A stretch of 42,207 nucleotides of DNA, taken from IMG/VR virus record IMGVR_UViG_3300034082_001433, positions 1 through 42,207 of that record, one strand, 5' to 3'. A program made the translations under genes and the position numbers. How positions within the stretch are numbered: the stretch's first letter is position 1; each line of letters starts with the position of its first letter. The stretch comes from a virus. The notes under the pieces were generated by a model. It was not told the DNA's origin. It made no database searches and saw nothing but the letters and a program-made list of their open reading frames with translations. Shown one piece after another: positions 16,646 through 24,370 of the stretch.

Positions 16646-17221
16646 ATGGATATTGATATAGATTTTTTCGATCGTGAGCAAGCATTGGCCTTGTTCAAAC
16701 ATGTACGAGCTAGTCGTATTGATGATAATAAATTAGTTAAACATAACACAGGCGTATATCTGCATGAGGTGCCTGTAAATGCTGTGGAAAATCTTTGTGC
16801 GGTGCCTTACGAAGAAGCAGAAGAAAAAAACTATTTTAAGATTGATTTTTTAAATGTTGGCATCTATAAAGGTGTCAGAGACGAAGCACATCTCGTTCAA
16901 CTCATGGAGACTGAACCGTTATGGGATCTACTACAAGACGAAGAATTTATCCAGAACCTATTCCATGTGAATGGGCATGGGTCTACTCTGAGACAGAGCA
17001 AACCAGAATCTATCGAGCAATTGGCAGCAGTGTTAGCGATGATTCGACCCGCGAAACGTTATCTGATTGGGAAAGATTGGACTACGGTGATGACGGAAGT
17101 TTGGACCAAGCCCGAGAATGACGAATACTTCTTTAAGAAATCTCATGCCACTGCCTATGCTGTGGCAGTTGTGGTTCAGATGAATTTAATCTGCGAACAG
17201 ATTAGCATAGAGTATAGTTAG
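16646..17221 (+). CDS. Miniature DnaE-like (C-family polymerase motif) protein
   Basis: 191 residues from ATG 16646. Four blocks are collinear with bacterial DnaE: DIDIDF (2-7; DnaE PDFDVDF), KIDFLN (65-70; KFDFLG), AVLAMIRPA (128-136; ALFRPGP) and FFKKSHATAYA (162-172; FNKSHSAAYA). The PHP domain and most of the thumb and fingers are missing, so it cannot be a complete polymerase III. It may be a reduced relic acting as a replication regulator. Located between gp62-like and primase genes. It converges on a leftward gene, overlapping by 4 bases. Confidence 0.6.
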   Translation: MDIDIDFFDREQALALFKHVRASRIDDNKLVKHNTGVYLHEVPVNAVENLCAVPYEEAEEKNYFKIDFLNVGIYKGVRDEAHLVQLMETEPLWDLLQDEEFIQNLFHVNGHGSTLRQSKPESIEQLAAVLAMIRPAKRYLIGKDWTTVMTEVWTKPENDEYFFKKSHATAYAVAVVVQMNLICEQISIEYS

Positions 17222-17589
17222 ACTATCTTTCTAACCAAAGTAATCGACTTACGTTTGATTCTCTTTACGATTATGTCGTTTAGACTGGTACAAGGACCGT
17301 GCATGAGTTTAACATCTTTGGTCGAAAAGTTTCTAATCACGTATCGGAATTCAATGATTTCTCTGGCCAAGAAAATGTTAATAGGAATTTGCCTGTTTGA
17401 TTCCCACCACCAGACTTCGCCTAGTTCTAGGAATCGCTGTTTTTCCTCGTCTGTTTTTATCATAGAGTAGTCATACATACTAGTGACTTGAGCATCTTGG
17501 TTGATAATGATGCCCACATATTCGTGGCTAACATGCACTATAACGCTGATAAAAGGGAAATTTTCTTGTAGGTTAGTTGTTATTCTCAT
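17218..17589 (-). CDS. Hypothetical phage protein (isolated leftward gene)
   Basis: 123 residues, the only leftward gene between 9.8 and 23.2 kb. A beta-rich N-terminal half (FISVIVHVSHEYVGIIINQDAQVTS) is followed by helices and a basic tail (VKRIKRKSITLVRK). A W-W-W-E-S segment is notable. No family recognised. It is divergent from the virion gene at 17621 and shares a 31-base intergenic gap with it. Confidence 0.55.
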   Translation of the reverse strand: MRITTNLQENFPFISVIVHVSHEYVGIIINQDAQVTSMYDYSMIKTDEEKQRFLELGEVWWWESNRQIPINIFLAREIIEFRYVIRNFSTKDVKLMHGPCTSLNDIIVKRIKRKSITLVRKIV

Positions 17590-17591
17590 TC

Positions 17592-17599
17592 GATAAATA
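17592..17599 (+). promoter_or_regulatory. T4-like late promoter octamer GATAAATA
   Basis: GATAAATAC lies 21 bases before the ATG of the putative virion protein gene at 17621. It matches the T4 late consensus except for the first base, and fits late expression of a structural protein. Confidence 0.5.
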
Positions 17600-17620
17600 C
17601 TGCTAAAGGTCCATTAGTGT

Positions 17621-18448
17621 ATGCAATTCAATCCTGTTTATTTGTATGTCAACAAACTCGATGTATTTACCACCCCGACGGACACTTGGTCAACTGAGAG
17701 GTATCGTAGAGTGTACAATAGAAACCTAAAAATATTTCGTGGTGTTGATAATCGCATTGACATCCAGGTCCGTAATAGTGATCAAAAAGCCAGCAACATC
17801 GCAGGCAGCACTTTGGTATTTAATCTCGTAAGCCAAGACACCAAAGATTTAGTACTACAGAAAGACTTCACAGCTATGGATCTTGCCACAGGCAAGGTAA
17901 CTGTGATAGTCACTGCAGACGAACTGTTAGATCTCAATACCGGATTTTATAATTACAGCATAGTCAAAGAAGTACGATCTACAGTAGATAGCACAGACTA
18001 CACAGTGACTTCTAAAATGCCATTATATATGGATAGTCAATACTCCGCAGTAGGCACCTTAGAAATTACTGGGGATGTTTATGGTGGAGTAGCAGACAGC
18101 GTAAACGTCAGTACTTTCAACTATACCAATCCTTTCACTCAAGGTGAAGACGAACCGTTTCCGTGGTACGTCAGCGAAATCATAGATGCTGCACCCAATA
18201 CATCACCAGCATACCCTATACACACATTCCAATTTTATACAACCAATTACACAGGCACGGTAGAGATCCAAGCCAGTCTTGACGCTCAGGGTGCTACGCC
18301 TAGAGAAACTAAATGGGCCACTGTAGCCACAGTAGATCTTCTTACCGAACGATATAAAAACGTCACAGGCAAGTACAATTGGTTTAGAGTCAAACACATT
18401 CCGGCATTAAACAACACAGGAACCGTTGACAAGATACTGTACAGATAG
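17621..18448 (+). CDS. Putative virion structural protein (baseplate/tail, beta-rich)
   Basis: 275 residues. The opening, with DVFTTPTDTWSTERYRRVYN, then IFRGVDNRIDIQVRNSDQ and GSTLVFNLVSQDTKD, resembles the N-terminal beta-sandwich of phage baseplate-upper or tail-decoration proteins: a per-subunit statement of an Ig-like fold, rich in Thr, Asn and Val. A second beta domain follows (SPAYPIHTFQFYTTNYTGTVEIQ). A late-type promoter octamer is just upstream. The primase promoter -35 is inside its 3' end. Confidence 0.55.
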   Translation: MQFNPVYLYVNKLDVFTTPTDTWSTERYRRVYNRNLKIFRGVDNRIDIQVRNSDQKASNIAGSTLVFNLVSQDTKDLVLQKDFTAMDLATGKVTVIVTADELLDLNTGFYNYSIVKEVRSTVDSTDYTVTSKMPLYMDSQYSAVGTLEITGDVYGGVADSVNVSTFNYTNPFTQGEDEPFPWYVSEIIDAAPNTSPAYPIHTFQFYTTNYTGTVEIQASLDAQGATPRETKWATVATVDLLTERYKNVTGKYNWFRVKHIPALNNTGTVDKILYR

Positions 18449-18454
18449 TATACT
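18426..18454 (+). promoter_or_regulatory. Sigma70-type promoter, TTGACA-17-TATACT, for primase
   Basis: TTGACA 18426-18431, spacer of 17, TATACT 18449-18454. The primase ATG (18461) starts 6 bases after the -10, identical in geometry to the promoter at 10618, implying a leaderless mRNA. The whole -35 lies within the preceding coding region. Confidence 0.75.
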
Positions 18455-18460
18455 TGTAGT

Positions 18461-19486
18461 ATGACTCTAGTCGTTGATAAATTTCGAACACTGCTCCCGC
18501 CTCGTGCTAAATCAAGCCCATCTGGTTGGACATCATTCAACGCACCTTGCTGTCATCATAGAGGACATAGTCCAGACACTAGAAAACGTGCGGGTATAAG
18601 ATTTGATGGCAACGGCATAGTCTACAACTGTTTTAATTGCAAATTTACCACTGGTTGGCAACCTGGCAGTAACATAGGCGAGAAAATGAAAACGCTGTGT
18701 CGATGGTTAGGTGCTAGCGAAGACACAATCAAAGAACTTGTGTTTGAAGCAATGAAAACAGAAGGTGATGAATACAAACCAGAACACCACGAAATCAAAC
18801 TAGAGTTTACAGATAAAGAACTACCAGAAGGTGCAATGCCTTTGTTAGAGTGGATAAACAGTGAGTATTGGAAAGACATATCATTAGAAGTAGAACCCGT
18901 AATTGCCTATGTTGTGAGCAGGGGGTATGACCCATTTGATGGCAACTTCTACTGGAGTCCTGCTCCTGGCTACGAGAACCGTGTTATCATTCCTTTTAAG
19001 TGGGAAGGGCGTATTGTAGGCAATACTGCTAGGAAAGTCACAGACGGTAGACCCAAATATCTTTCAGACCAACACCCGCATTTTGTATTCAACTTTGATC
19101 AACAAAAAGAAAATCAGAAGTATATATTTGTATGCGAAGGCCCGTTTGATGCTCTAGCAGTTGGGGGTGTAGCACTGCTTACCAACGAGATTGCTGAACA
19201 ACAATCAAGGATAATTAATAGTCTAGGTGCAGAAGTTATTGTGATTCCAGACCAAGATCGAGCAGGACTAGTATTGTTCGATCGTGCGGCAGAACTTGGG
19301 TGGTCGGTGGCTATGCCTAATTGGGATCCCGATGTCAAAGACACAGCCGATGCTGTGTTAAGATATGGTCAACTGTTTGTAATAGTTGATGCAATAAAAA
19401 CAGCAACAGCGAATCCTGCAAAGATTGAGATTGAAAAAAGAAAGATGTTGAACAATATAACATTAATGGAAAATCAAAATGATTAA
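18461..19486 (+). CDS. 61: DNA primase, T4 gp61 type
   Basis: 341 residues, nearly the length of T4 gp61 (342). The N-terminal zinc finger uses C30, C31/H32-33, C57 and C60. A TOPRIM domain follows: CEGPFDAL with Glu226, then IPDQDRAG with Asp264 and Asp266 for metal-dependent primer synthesis. It works with the gp41 helicase, encoded three genes downstream, as the primosome that makes lagging-strand primers. Start is ATG 18461 with no ribosome site but a correctly spaced leaderless promoter. Confidence 0.9.
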   Translation: MTLVVDKFRTLLPPRAKSSPSGWTSFNAPCCHHRGHSPDTRKRAGIRFDGNGIVYNCFNCKFTTGWQPGSNIGEKMKTLCRWLGASEDTIKELVFEAMKTEGDEYKPEHHEIKLEFTDKELPEGAMPLLEWINSEYWKDISLEVEPVIAYVVSRGYDPFDGNFYWSPAPGYENRVIIPFKWEGRIVGNTARKVTDGRPKYLSDQHPHFVFNFDQQKENQKYIFVCEGPFDALAVGGVALLTNEIAEQQSRIINSLGAEVIVIPDQDRAGLVLFDRAAELGWSVAMPNWDPDVKDTADAVLRYGQLFVIVDAIKTATANPAKIEIEKRKMLNNITLMENQND

Positions 19487-19595
19487 AAAAATACTAGATT
19501 TTATTTTATATCCTTGGCACAAATACCAAGAACACAAGACATGGAAAAAACGTTTAGAAGAATTACGTAAACGTGATCCATTTATCTACAAATGA
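19479..19595 (+). CDS. Tiny basic protein between primase and carbamoyltransferase
   Basis: 38 codons. The ATG overlaps the primase stop by eight bases and the TGA overlaps the next ATG by four, so it is translationally coupled on both sides. A hydrophobic N-terminus (ILDFILYPWHKY) is followed by a Lys/Arg-rich helix with KRLEELRKRDP. An amphipathic peripheral membrane role is possible. Coding is supported by the overlap structure; function unknown. Confidence 0.6.
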   Translation: MIKKILDFILYPWHKYQEHKTWKKRLEELRKRDPFIYK

Positions 19596-20533
19596 TCGCC
19601 TGGGGGGTTAACGCCCTTAATCACGGAAGTAGTCTGGCTGTATTCAAGGACGGTAATTTGTGGTCCAATCAAGCGGGCTCGTCGGATGAGTTAGACAGCA
19701 AAATAATCACCGATGCTCTGCATGTTGGAGTACCTGATCGTATCTTTTGGTACGAGCGACCCTGGGTCAAGAAAGCAAGACAGGCATATGCAGGACAGTG
19801 GCATCGCGTATTAGACATGAGAGTACTTCCACGCAGATACATGAAAGCACAACATTACGCACCAATTACTTATACACCGCATCATGGTAGTCATGCAGCC
19901 GCAGGCTACTATACCAGTCCGTTTAATCACGCTGCTGTTGTGGTACTCGACGCCATAGGTGAGTTTGAATGTGCTACTATATGGGAAGGAAAACACGGTG
20001 AGATGAAGAAAGTGTGGAGTCGCAGCTATCCAAACAGTCTAGGGTTGTTCTATAGTGCATTTACTCACGCTCTAGGAATGACTCCATTACAAGACGAATG
20101 GAAATTACAGGCAATGGCAGAAAACGGCAATCCTAAAATTTTTTATTACAGAGTACAGAAATATTTTACAGGACTACTAGAATTGAATTATAACTTTCAC
20201 AAAGGTGTCAAGGATCAAAAATTTTATATAGATAGCATAGAAGACGAAGCAAATCTTGCAGCCGCGGTTCAATTGGTATTTGAAGAACAAATTGAAATGA
20301 TTATGAATAAAGCAAAAGAACTGACAAATGCAGATTGCCTAGTATACATGGGTGGATGTGCGATGAACAGCAAGGCAAACAAGACAGTAGTTGAACCCAA
20401 GTTCAAATATATTTGGTCATTGCCTAATCCTGGGGATCCTAGTAGTTCAGTAGGGGCAGTCTTGTATCACACTAAACAAAGAGAGTGGAAATACGACTTC
20501 GGTGTTGCAAAACACATAGCAATTAGTGTATAA
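19592..20533 (+). CDS. Carbamoyltransferase, Kae1-like N-terminal domain only
   Basis: 313 residues. WGVNALNHGSSLAVFKDG and HHGSHAAAGYY (H97, H98, H101) are the metal- and nucleotide-binding signatures of the NodU/CmcH/TobZ O-carbamoyltransferase family. VVVLDAIGEFE and GLFYSAFTHALGMTPLQDEWKLQAMA follow as in the family. Full-length enzymes have a C-terminal YrdC-like domain and are about 550-600 residues; this lacks it. It may carbamoylate a sugar or nucleotide, or need a separate YrdC partner. Similar short versions lie near primase in other T4-like phages, as I recall. Confidence 0.8.
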   Translation: MIAWGVNALNHGSSLAVFKDGNLWSNQAGSSDELDSKIITDALHVGVPDRIFWYERPWVKKARQAYAGQWHRVLDMRVLPRRYMKAQHYAPITYTPHHGSHAAAGYYTSPFNHAAVVVLDAIGEFECATIWEGKHGEMKKVWSRSYPNSLGLFYSAFTHALGMTPLQDEWKLQAMAENGNPKIFYYRVQKYFTGLLELNYNFHKGVKDQKFYIDSIEDEANLAAAVQLVFEEQIEMIMNKAKELTNADCLVYMGGCAMNSKANKTVVEPKFKYIWSLPNPGDPSSSVGAVLYHTKQREWKYDFGVAKHIAISV

Positions 20534-20534
20534 T
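20505..20534 (+). promoter_or_regulatory. Possible sigma70-type promoter before helicase
   Basis: TTGCAA (20505-20510), 18 bases, then TATAAT (20529-20534), with the helicase ATG 7 bases later. It is weaker than the TTGACA-17 set and lies in the carbamoyltransferase 3' end. It could allow separate expression of the helicase. Confidence 0.4.
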
Positions 20535-20541
20535 ATAATAT

Positions 20542-21957
20542 ATGATAAAAACATACGATTACGAAGTACAAAAATTATATCTTGAACTCATGCTGGCAGA
20601 TGCTGAAGTATTTGTTCGTTGTCAAGGTATTTTTGATCATAGCCTATTTGATCGCAAACTACAAGATGCTGCAGAATTCATGCATGAATATGCCAAGGGC
20701 TATAATGTATTGCCAGACTATGAAATGGTTAATGCCACCTGTAGAACTGAACTTAAACGTCCTAATGATCTCAAAGATGGTCACATGGATTGGTTCATGG
20801 ATGAATTTGAAAAGTTTACTCAACACAAGGCTCTTGAACGTGCAATTATACAATCGGCTGATTTACTAGAAAAACATGACTACGGTGCAGTAGAAGTATT
20901 GATCAAAGAAGCTGTGCAAATTGGTCTTGCTCGAGACATGGGCACAGACTATTTTGCTGATCCCCGTGGAAGATTGATGGGCATCAAAGACAAGAACGGG
21001 CAGGTAAGCACAGGGTGGCCTTCGATGGATCGGAGGTTATTTGGAGGATTTAATCGAGGAGAGTTGAATATCTTTGCAGGTGGATCAGGAGCAGGTAAAA
21101 GTTTGTTCTTGGCCAATCTAGGTGTAAACTTTGCACTTGCAGGGCTGAACGTGGTTTATCTAACATTAGAACTTTCAGAAGCATTGGTTAGTATGCGTAT
21201 CGATGCAATGCTCACAGGTATTGCAACCAAAGACATCTTCAAGGACTTGGACGATGTTGAAATGAAAGTCAAGATCATTGGCAAGAAATCTGGACTGCTA
21301 CAGGTCAAATATATGCCAAGTGGCAAGACTGCCAATGATATTCGTGCATACCTAAAAGAATATGAAATCAAAGTAGGCAAGAAAGTTGACGTATTGTTGG
21401 TTGACTATTTGGACTTGTTGATGCCATTGAGCAAGAAGATTAGCCCAGCAGACTTGTTTATCAAAGACAAGTATGTATCAGAAGAATTGCGTAACCTAGC
21501 AGTGGAAAAGAACTGTGTGTTTGTAACAGCGGCACAGTTAAATCGTGGCGCTGTTGAAGAAGTTGAATTTGATCACAGTCATATCAGTGGTGGATTATCT
21601 AAGATTCAAACAGCGGATAACGTGTTTGGTATCTTTACAAGCCGGGCTATGCGTGAACGTGGACGCTATCAATTACAGTTGATGAAGACACGTTCATCAA
21701 GCGGTGTAGGAATGAAGATTGATCTTGAGTTCAATCTTGAAAGTTTGAAAATCAGTGATTTGCCCGAAGACGAACAAGAAAGTACAAATGGTGCAAGTCG
21801 TGGCGGATCTAGCATCATCGAACAGATCAAACGCAAAACCGAGATCAGTAATAGAGAAGAGCCCTCAGAGGGTGTTCCTGTGGCCAAGGTACGAGCGCAG
21901 GTAGAAAGCACAAAATTACGTGAAATTTTAAACAGCATGAACACCGATGAAGAGTAG
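20542..21957 (+). CDS. 41: Replicative DNA helicase, T4 gp41 / DnaB type
   Basis: 471 residues, close to T4 gp41 (475). RecA-like core: Walker A GGSGAGKS (180-187), GLNVVYLTLEL (H1a/H2 region), Walker B VLLVDYLDLL (about 284-293), FVTAAQLNRGAVEE (H3) and LMKTRSSSGVG (H4). The N-terminal 150 residues form the helical collar. Hexameric 5'-3' helicase that unwinds the fork and carries primase. It starts with ATG 9 bases after the carbamoyltransferase stop and overlaps the next gene by 11 bases. Confidence 0.9.
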   Translation: MIKTYDYEVQKLYLELMLADAEVFVRCQGIFDHSLFDRKLQDAAEFMHEYAKGYNVLPDYEMVNATCRTELKRPNDLKDGHMDWFMDEFEKFTQHKALERAIIQSADLLEKHDYGAVEVLIKEAVQIGLARDMGTDYFADPRGRLMGIKDKNGQVSTGWPSMDRRLFGGFNRGELNIFAGGSGAGKSLFLANLGVNFALAGLNVVYLTLELSEALVSMRIDAMLTGIATKDIFKDLDDVEMKVKIIGKKSGLLQVKYMPSGKTANDIRAYLKEYEIKVGKKVDVLLVDYLDLLMPLSKKISPADLFIKDKYVSEELRNLAVEKNCVFVTAAQLNRGAVEEVEFDHSHISGGLSKIQTADNVFGIFTSRAMRERGRYQLQLMKTRSSSGVGMKIDLEFNLESLKISDLPEDEQESTNGASRGGSSIIEQIKRKTEISNREEPSEGVPVAKVRAQVESTKLREILNSMNTDEE

Positions 21958-22186
21958 TAGATTTGAACTTTATCATTGGCACACACGCAACGGTAAAGAC
22001 ATAATAGAAGTAGACTGGCCCAAAGTACACAAAACTGTGGGCTCGGATTTGATTAACTGGATCAACAAACAGCCCAAGGAAAAATGTCAGTTAGTCGTAG
22101 ATAAACTCAACGACGATTTCAAGCTCATAGCAGAATTCTACGATCAGCAAACATTGGTAGCCTATCACTTAATGTGGGCTAAATAA
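21947..22186 (+). CDS. Small conserved hypothetical protein after helicase
   Basis: 79 residues. Starts inside the gp41 gene (11-base overlap). The core is HWHTRNGKDIIEVDWPKVHK followed by LINWINKQPKEK and a hydrophobic tail. It reads as a compact single domain. No motif I can name. Position suggests a replication accessory role, by context only. Confidence 0.55.
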   Translation: MKSSRFELYHWHTRNGKDIIEVDWPKVHKTVGSDLINWINKQPKEKCQLVVDKLNDDFKLIAEFYDQQTLVAYHLMWAK

Positions 22187-22189
22187 TGG

Positions 22190-22531
22190 ATGCGAGCAAA
22201 AGAGTTTATAACTGAGAGAGAAATGCCCGAACGCAAGAGTCGGACAATGAGCACGGCTTTTGAGTTTCCTACCATGCCCAGTTCAGATGCATATCAGGCA
22301 TATAGATTCGGTATTGCCATGGCCAATCACAAAGAACCACCTTACGGTCCTACTGAACAACATGCTGTGATCAGTGCTTATACCCCCGAAGACGAAGAGA
22401 TCATACATGCAGCCGAACGAGCCACTGGCCATAAGGGACGATTAGTAGCTGATCGTGGCAGTCACGAGCCTGACTCTACAGAAACAACAAGTCCTGTGGC
22501 CAAACCTAAACGCAATCGCTACGGAGTTTGA
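22190..22531 (+). CDS. Putative capsid-targeted internal protein (N-terminal MRAKEFITE)
   Basis: 113 residues. The first 9 residues, MRAKEFITE, parallel the T4 capsid-targeting sequence of internal proteins (MKTYQEFIAE). They end in I-x-E, the cut site type of the prohead protease gp21. If so, the mature protein would begin at Arg10 and be packaged in the head. The rest contains HKEPPYGPTEQHAVISAYTPEDEEIIHAAERATGHKG, no domain recognised. It starts 3 bases after the previous stop and ends 1 base before the GTG-started nucleotidyltransferase. Confidence 0.6.
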   Translation: MRAKEFITEREMPERKSRTMSTAFEFPTMPSSDAYQAYRFGIAMANHKEPPYGPTEQHAVISAYTPEDEEIIHAAERATGHKGRLVADRGSHEPDSTETTSPVAKPKRNRYGV

Positions 22532-22532
22532 C

Positions 22533-23243
22533 GTGAGATTAAGAGAATTTTCAAACAACGATTTTGTCACGGTAAATGCAGATCTAAATCCCAAACTGTG
22601 GCAAGAGGGTAGACTGGACGGTGCAGTACGTCAAAAGTTGATAGAGATCGCCCGGGCCTTTGTGGATTTCGTGGGCATTGATCTAGACATCAAAGACTAT
22701 ACAATAACAGGATCTAACGCCAACTACACCTGGAGCAAGTACAGCGACCTTGATCTGCACGTGATCATCGAAGGCGAAGTCTCTGATGAACAACGTGAGC
22801 TTTTTACCGCTAAAAAGGCACTCTGGGCTGAATACCACGATATCACTGTCAAAGGCTTGCCTGTGGAGTGTTATGTACAAGGCGAAACAGAAACACATCA
22901 CAGCACAGGAGTCTACAGCATTATAAACAGTTCGTGGATTATCAAGCCTCAGAAGACAGAACCCGAGCTAGATGACCAGGCAGTGGAAGCTAAAAAAGAC
23001 AGTATGCTGTCATTGATAGAGCAAGCTCTGTTAAGCAAAGATCTAGAAAAATTACGAGCAGTCAAAGACAAGATCACAGTCATGCGCAGAGCTGGCCTGG
23101 ATCGTGCTGGAGAGTGGAGTGTTGAGAACGTGGTGTTTAAGATATTACGTAATCTAGGTCTGATAGATCAAATCACCGAAAAAATAAGAGAGCTGGAAGA
23201 TGCCGAGCTCTCTTTGGAACAACAGACCAACGTGTTAGACTAG
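22533..23243 (+). CDS. Predicted nucleotidyltransferase (Pol-beta-like NTase fold)
   Basis: About 236 residues from GTG 22533, chosen because GGAG sits 6 bases upstream. The longer frame to 22455 overlaps the previous gene and has no ribosome site. GSNANYTWSKYSDLDLH (60-76) is the G-S-x9-S-D-x-D motif of the Pol-beta NTase superfamily, with D72 and D74 as metal ligands; ECYV (about 110-114) may hold the third acid. The C-terminal half is helical. Such phage proteins may transfer nucleotides to RNA, protein or small molecules. It converges on BI-1 with a 4-base overlap. Confidence 0.7.
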   Translation: MRLREFSNNDFVTVNADLNPKLWQEGRLDGAVRQKLIEIARAFVDFVGIDLDIKDYTITGSNANYTWSKYSDLDLHVIIEGEVSDEQRELFTAKKALWAEYHDITVKGLPVECYVQGETETHHSTGVYSIINSSWIIKPQKTEPELDDQAVEAKKDSMLSLIEQALLSKDLEKLRAVKDKITVMRRAGLDRAGEWSVENVVFKILRNLGLIDQITEKIRELEDAELSLEQQTNVLD

Positions 23244-23935
23244 TCTTTTCTACCGCCGAACAGTTGCAGTAGGTTTATAAACAGATTAATAAAGTCCATG
23301 TACAGGCTTAATGCACCTGATACTTCTACCGCAGGGCTGGTATCAACTGAAACCATTTCACGGATCCGTTGTGTGTCGTAGGCAGTTAATCCCAAAAAGA
23401 TAATGATAGCCAATGCACTAACAACCATCTGCATCACAGTGCTGCCAATAAAAATGTTCACAATGCTGGCAATGATGATAGCAATCAAACCTACAAACAT
23501 AAACCTACCCACGCTGTCTAGACTGCGCTTGGTAAAGTAACCGTATCCACTCATCACAGCAAACAGGATGGCAGCACCCATGAATGCACTCACAATACTG
23601 CCCATGGTGAACACAGCAAAGATCATTGAAAAACTGAGACCCATTAGAGCTGCGAATCCATGTAAACAAAGCTGTGCAACTTCTTTGCTGGGGTTGTTGC
23701 CCAACACATAACTAACACCAAATATGGCTGCTAGGGGCGCAAAGATCACGATCCACTTGAGCACACCTGTAAAAAAGAATTGCAGCAACTCGGGTGTGGT
23801 GCCTACAAAATAACTAACCAACATTGATACTACGACTGCTAGACTCATGTGACCGTAGACACGACCCATGGCACTATTGACTTCTTCTGCTGAGCGGTAA
23901 TCTGTGACTCCGCCAGTGTAATTTGTTCCGAACAT
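23240..23935 (-). CDS. Bax inhibitor-1 (YccA/YetJ-like) seven-span membrane protein
   Basis: 231 residues with about seven hydrophobic spans from residue 30 to the end. TAYDTQ (184-189) and LYMDFINLF (211-219) are the conserved BI-1 motifs; D187 and D214 form the aspartate pair that gates Ca2+/H+ flux in YetJ. E. coli relative YccA binds and modulates the FtsH protease. AAGGAG is 6 bases before the ATG. It is the second gene in a two-gene operon, 13 bases after the cytochrome c gene. The role in infection is unknown: membrane homeostasis or FtsH control are candidates. Confidence 0.9.
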   Translation of the reverse strand: MFGTNYTGGVTDYRSAEEVNSAMGRVYGHMSLAVVVSMLVSYFVGTTPELLQFFFTGVLKWIVIFAPLAAIFGVSYVLGNNPSKEVAQLCLHGFAALMGLSFSMIFAVFTMGSIVSAFMGAAILFAVMSGYGYFTKRSLDSVGRFMFVGLIAIIIASIVNIFIGSTVMQMVVSALAIIIFLGLTAYDTQRIREMVSVDTSPAVEVSGALSLYMDFINLFINLLQLFGGRKD

Positions 23936-23948
23936 TTGAACTCCTTGG

Positions 23949-24245
23949 TTATTTGATATTGAGAATATACGTTGCTAATTTCTTGGCATCTACGTCAGAG
24001 ATTTGCGGGTGAGCAGGCATGGGCATGGCACCCCAGACTCCAGCACCACCAGCACGTATTTTTTTGGCCAGTTTATCAGTGGCATCTGCCTGGCCACGAT
24101 ACTTGTTGGCCACGGCTTTGAAAGCTGGACCTACCACAGTTTGGTTGACATTATGGCAGGCCAAACAGTTGTTTTTCATCAAGAGATCATTGTCTGCCCA
24201 CGCTGGCGAAGACATCAAAATCAAACTCATAATCACAGTTTTCAT
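23949..24245 (-). CDS. Exported class I cytochrome c (c551/c552-like)
   Basis: 98 residues. A signal peptide MKTVIMSLILMSSPAWA is predicted to be cut before Asp18-Asn19, leaving about 81 residues, the size of c551. The haem site is C27-L-A-C30-H31. The distal segment GVWGAMPMPAHP matches the GVWG-x-x-PMPP loop of Pseudomonas c551 and supplies axial Met76. DVDAKKLATYILNIK is the C-terminal helix. Maturation would need the host Ccm system in the periplasm. AAGGAG lies 5-6 bases before the ATG. First gene of an operon with BI-1. Confidence 0.93.
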   Translation of the reverse strand: MKTVIMSLILMSSPAWADNDLLMKNNCLACHNVNQTVVGPAFKAVANKYRGQADATDKLAKKIRAGGAGVWGAMPMPAHPQISDVDAKKLATYILNIK

Positions 24246-24274
24246 AATTACTCCTTGTGGTTGCTATAACCTTA

Positions 24275-24303
24275 ATTATATACTATAATATTTACATAGT
24301 CAA
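24275..24303 (-). promoter_or_regulatory. Sigma70 promoter for cytochrome c/BI-1 operon
   Basis: On the minus strand TTGACT (24303-24298), 17 bases, TATAAT (24280-24275). Five of six -35 bases and all -10 bases match the consensus. A roughly 23-base leader with AAGGAG follows. It is independent of the rightward genes on either side. Confidence 0.85.
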
Positions 24304-24342
24304 GAAATGATTGTGCCAAAAATCGTGTTTTTCGATCTTGGC

Positions 24343-24350
24343 AATAAATA
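24343..24350 (+). promoter_or_regulatory. T4-like late promoter octamer AATAAATA
   Basis: AATAAATAC ends 20 bases before the ATG of the 24371 gene; one mismatch to TATAAATA. Its distance to the start codon is like that of the octamer at 17592. Confidence 0.45.
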
Positions 24351-24370
24351 CGCATATAACTTAACCAATC

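Noticed and set aside
23240-24303. Bacterial contamination of the assembly
   Set aside because: Codon style, spacing and the 4-base convergent overlap with the phage nucleotidyltransferase fit an integral locus. Only read mapping can settle it.
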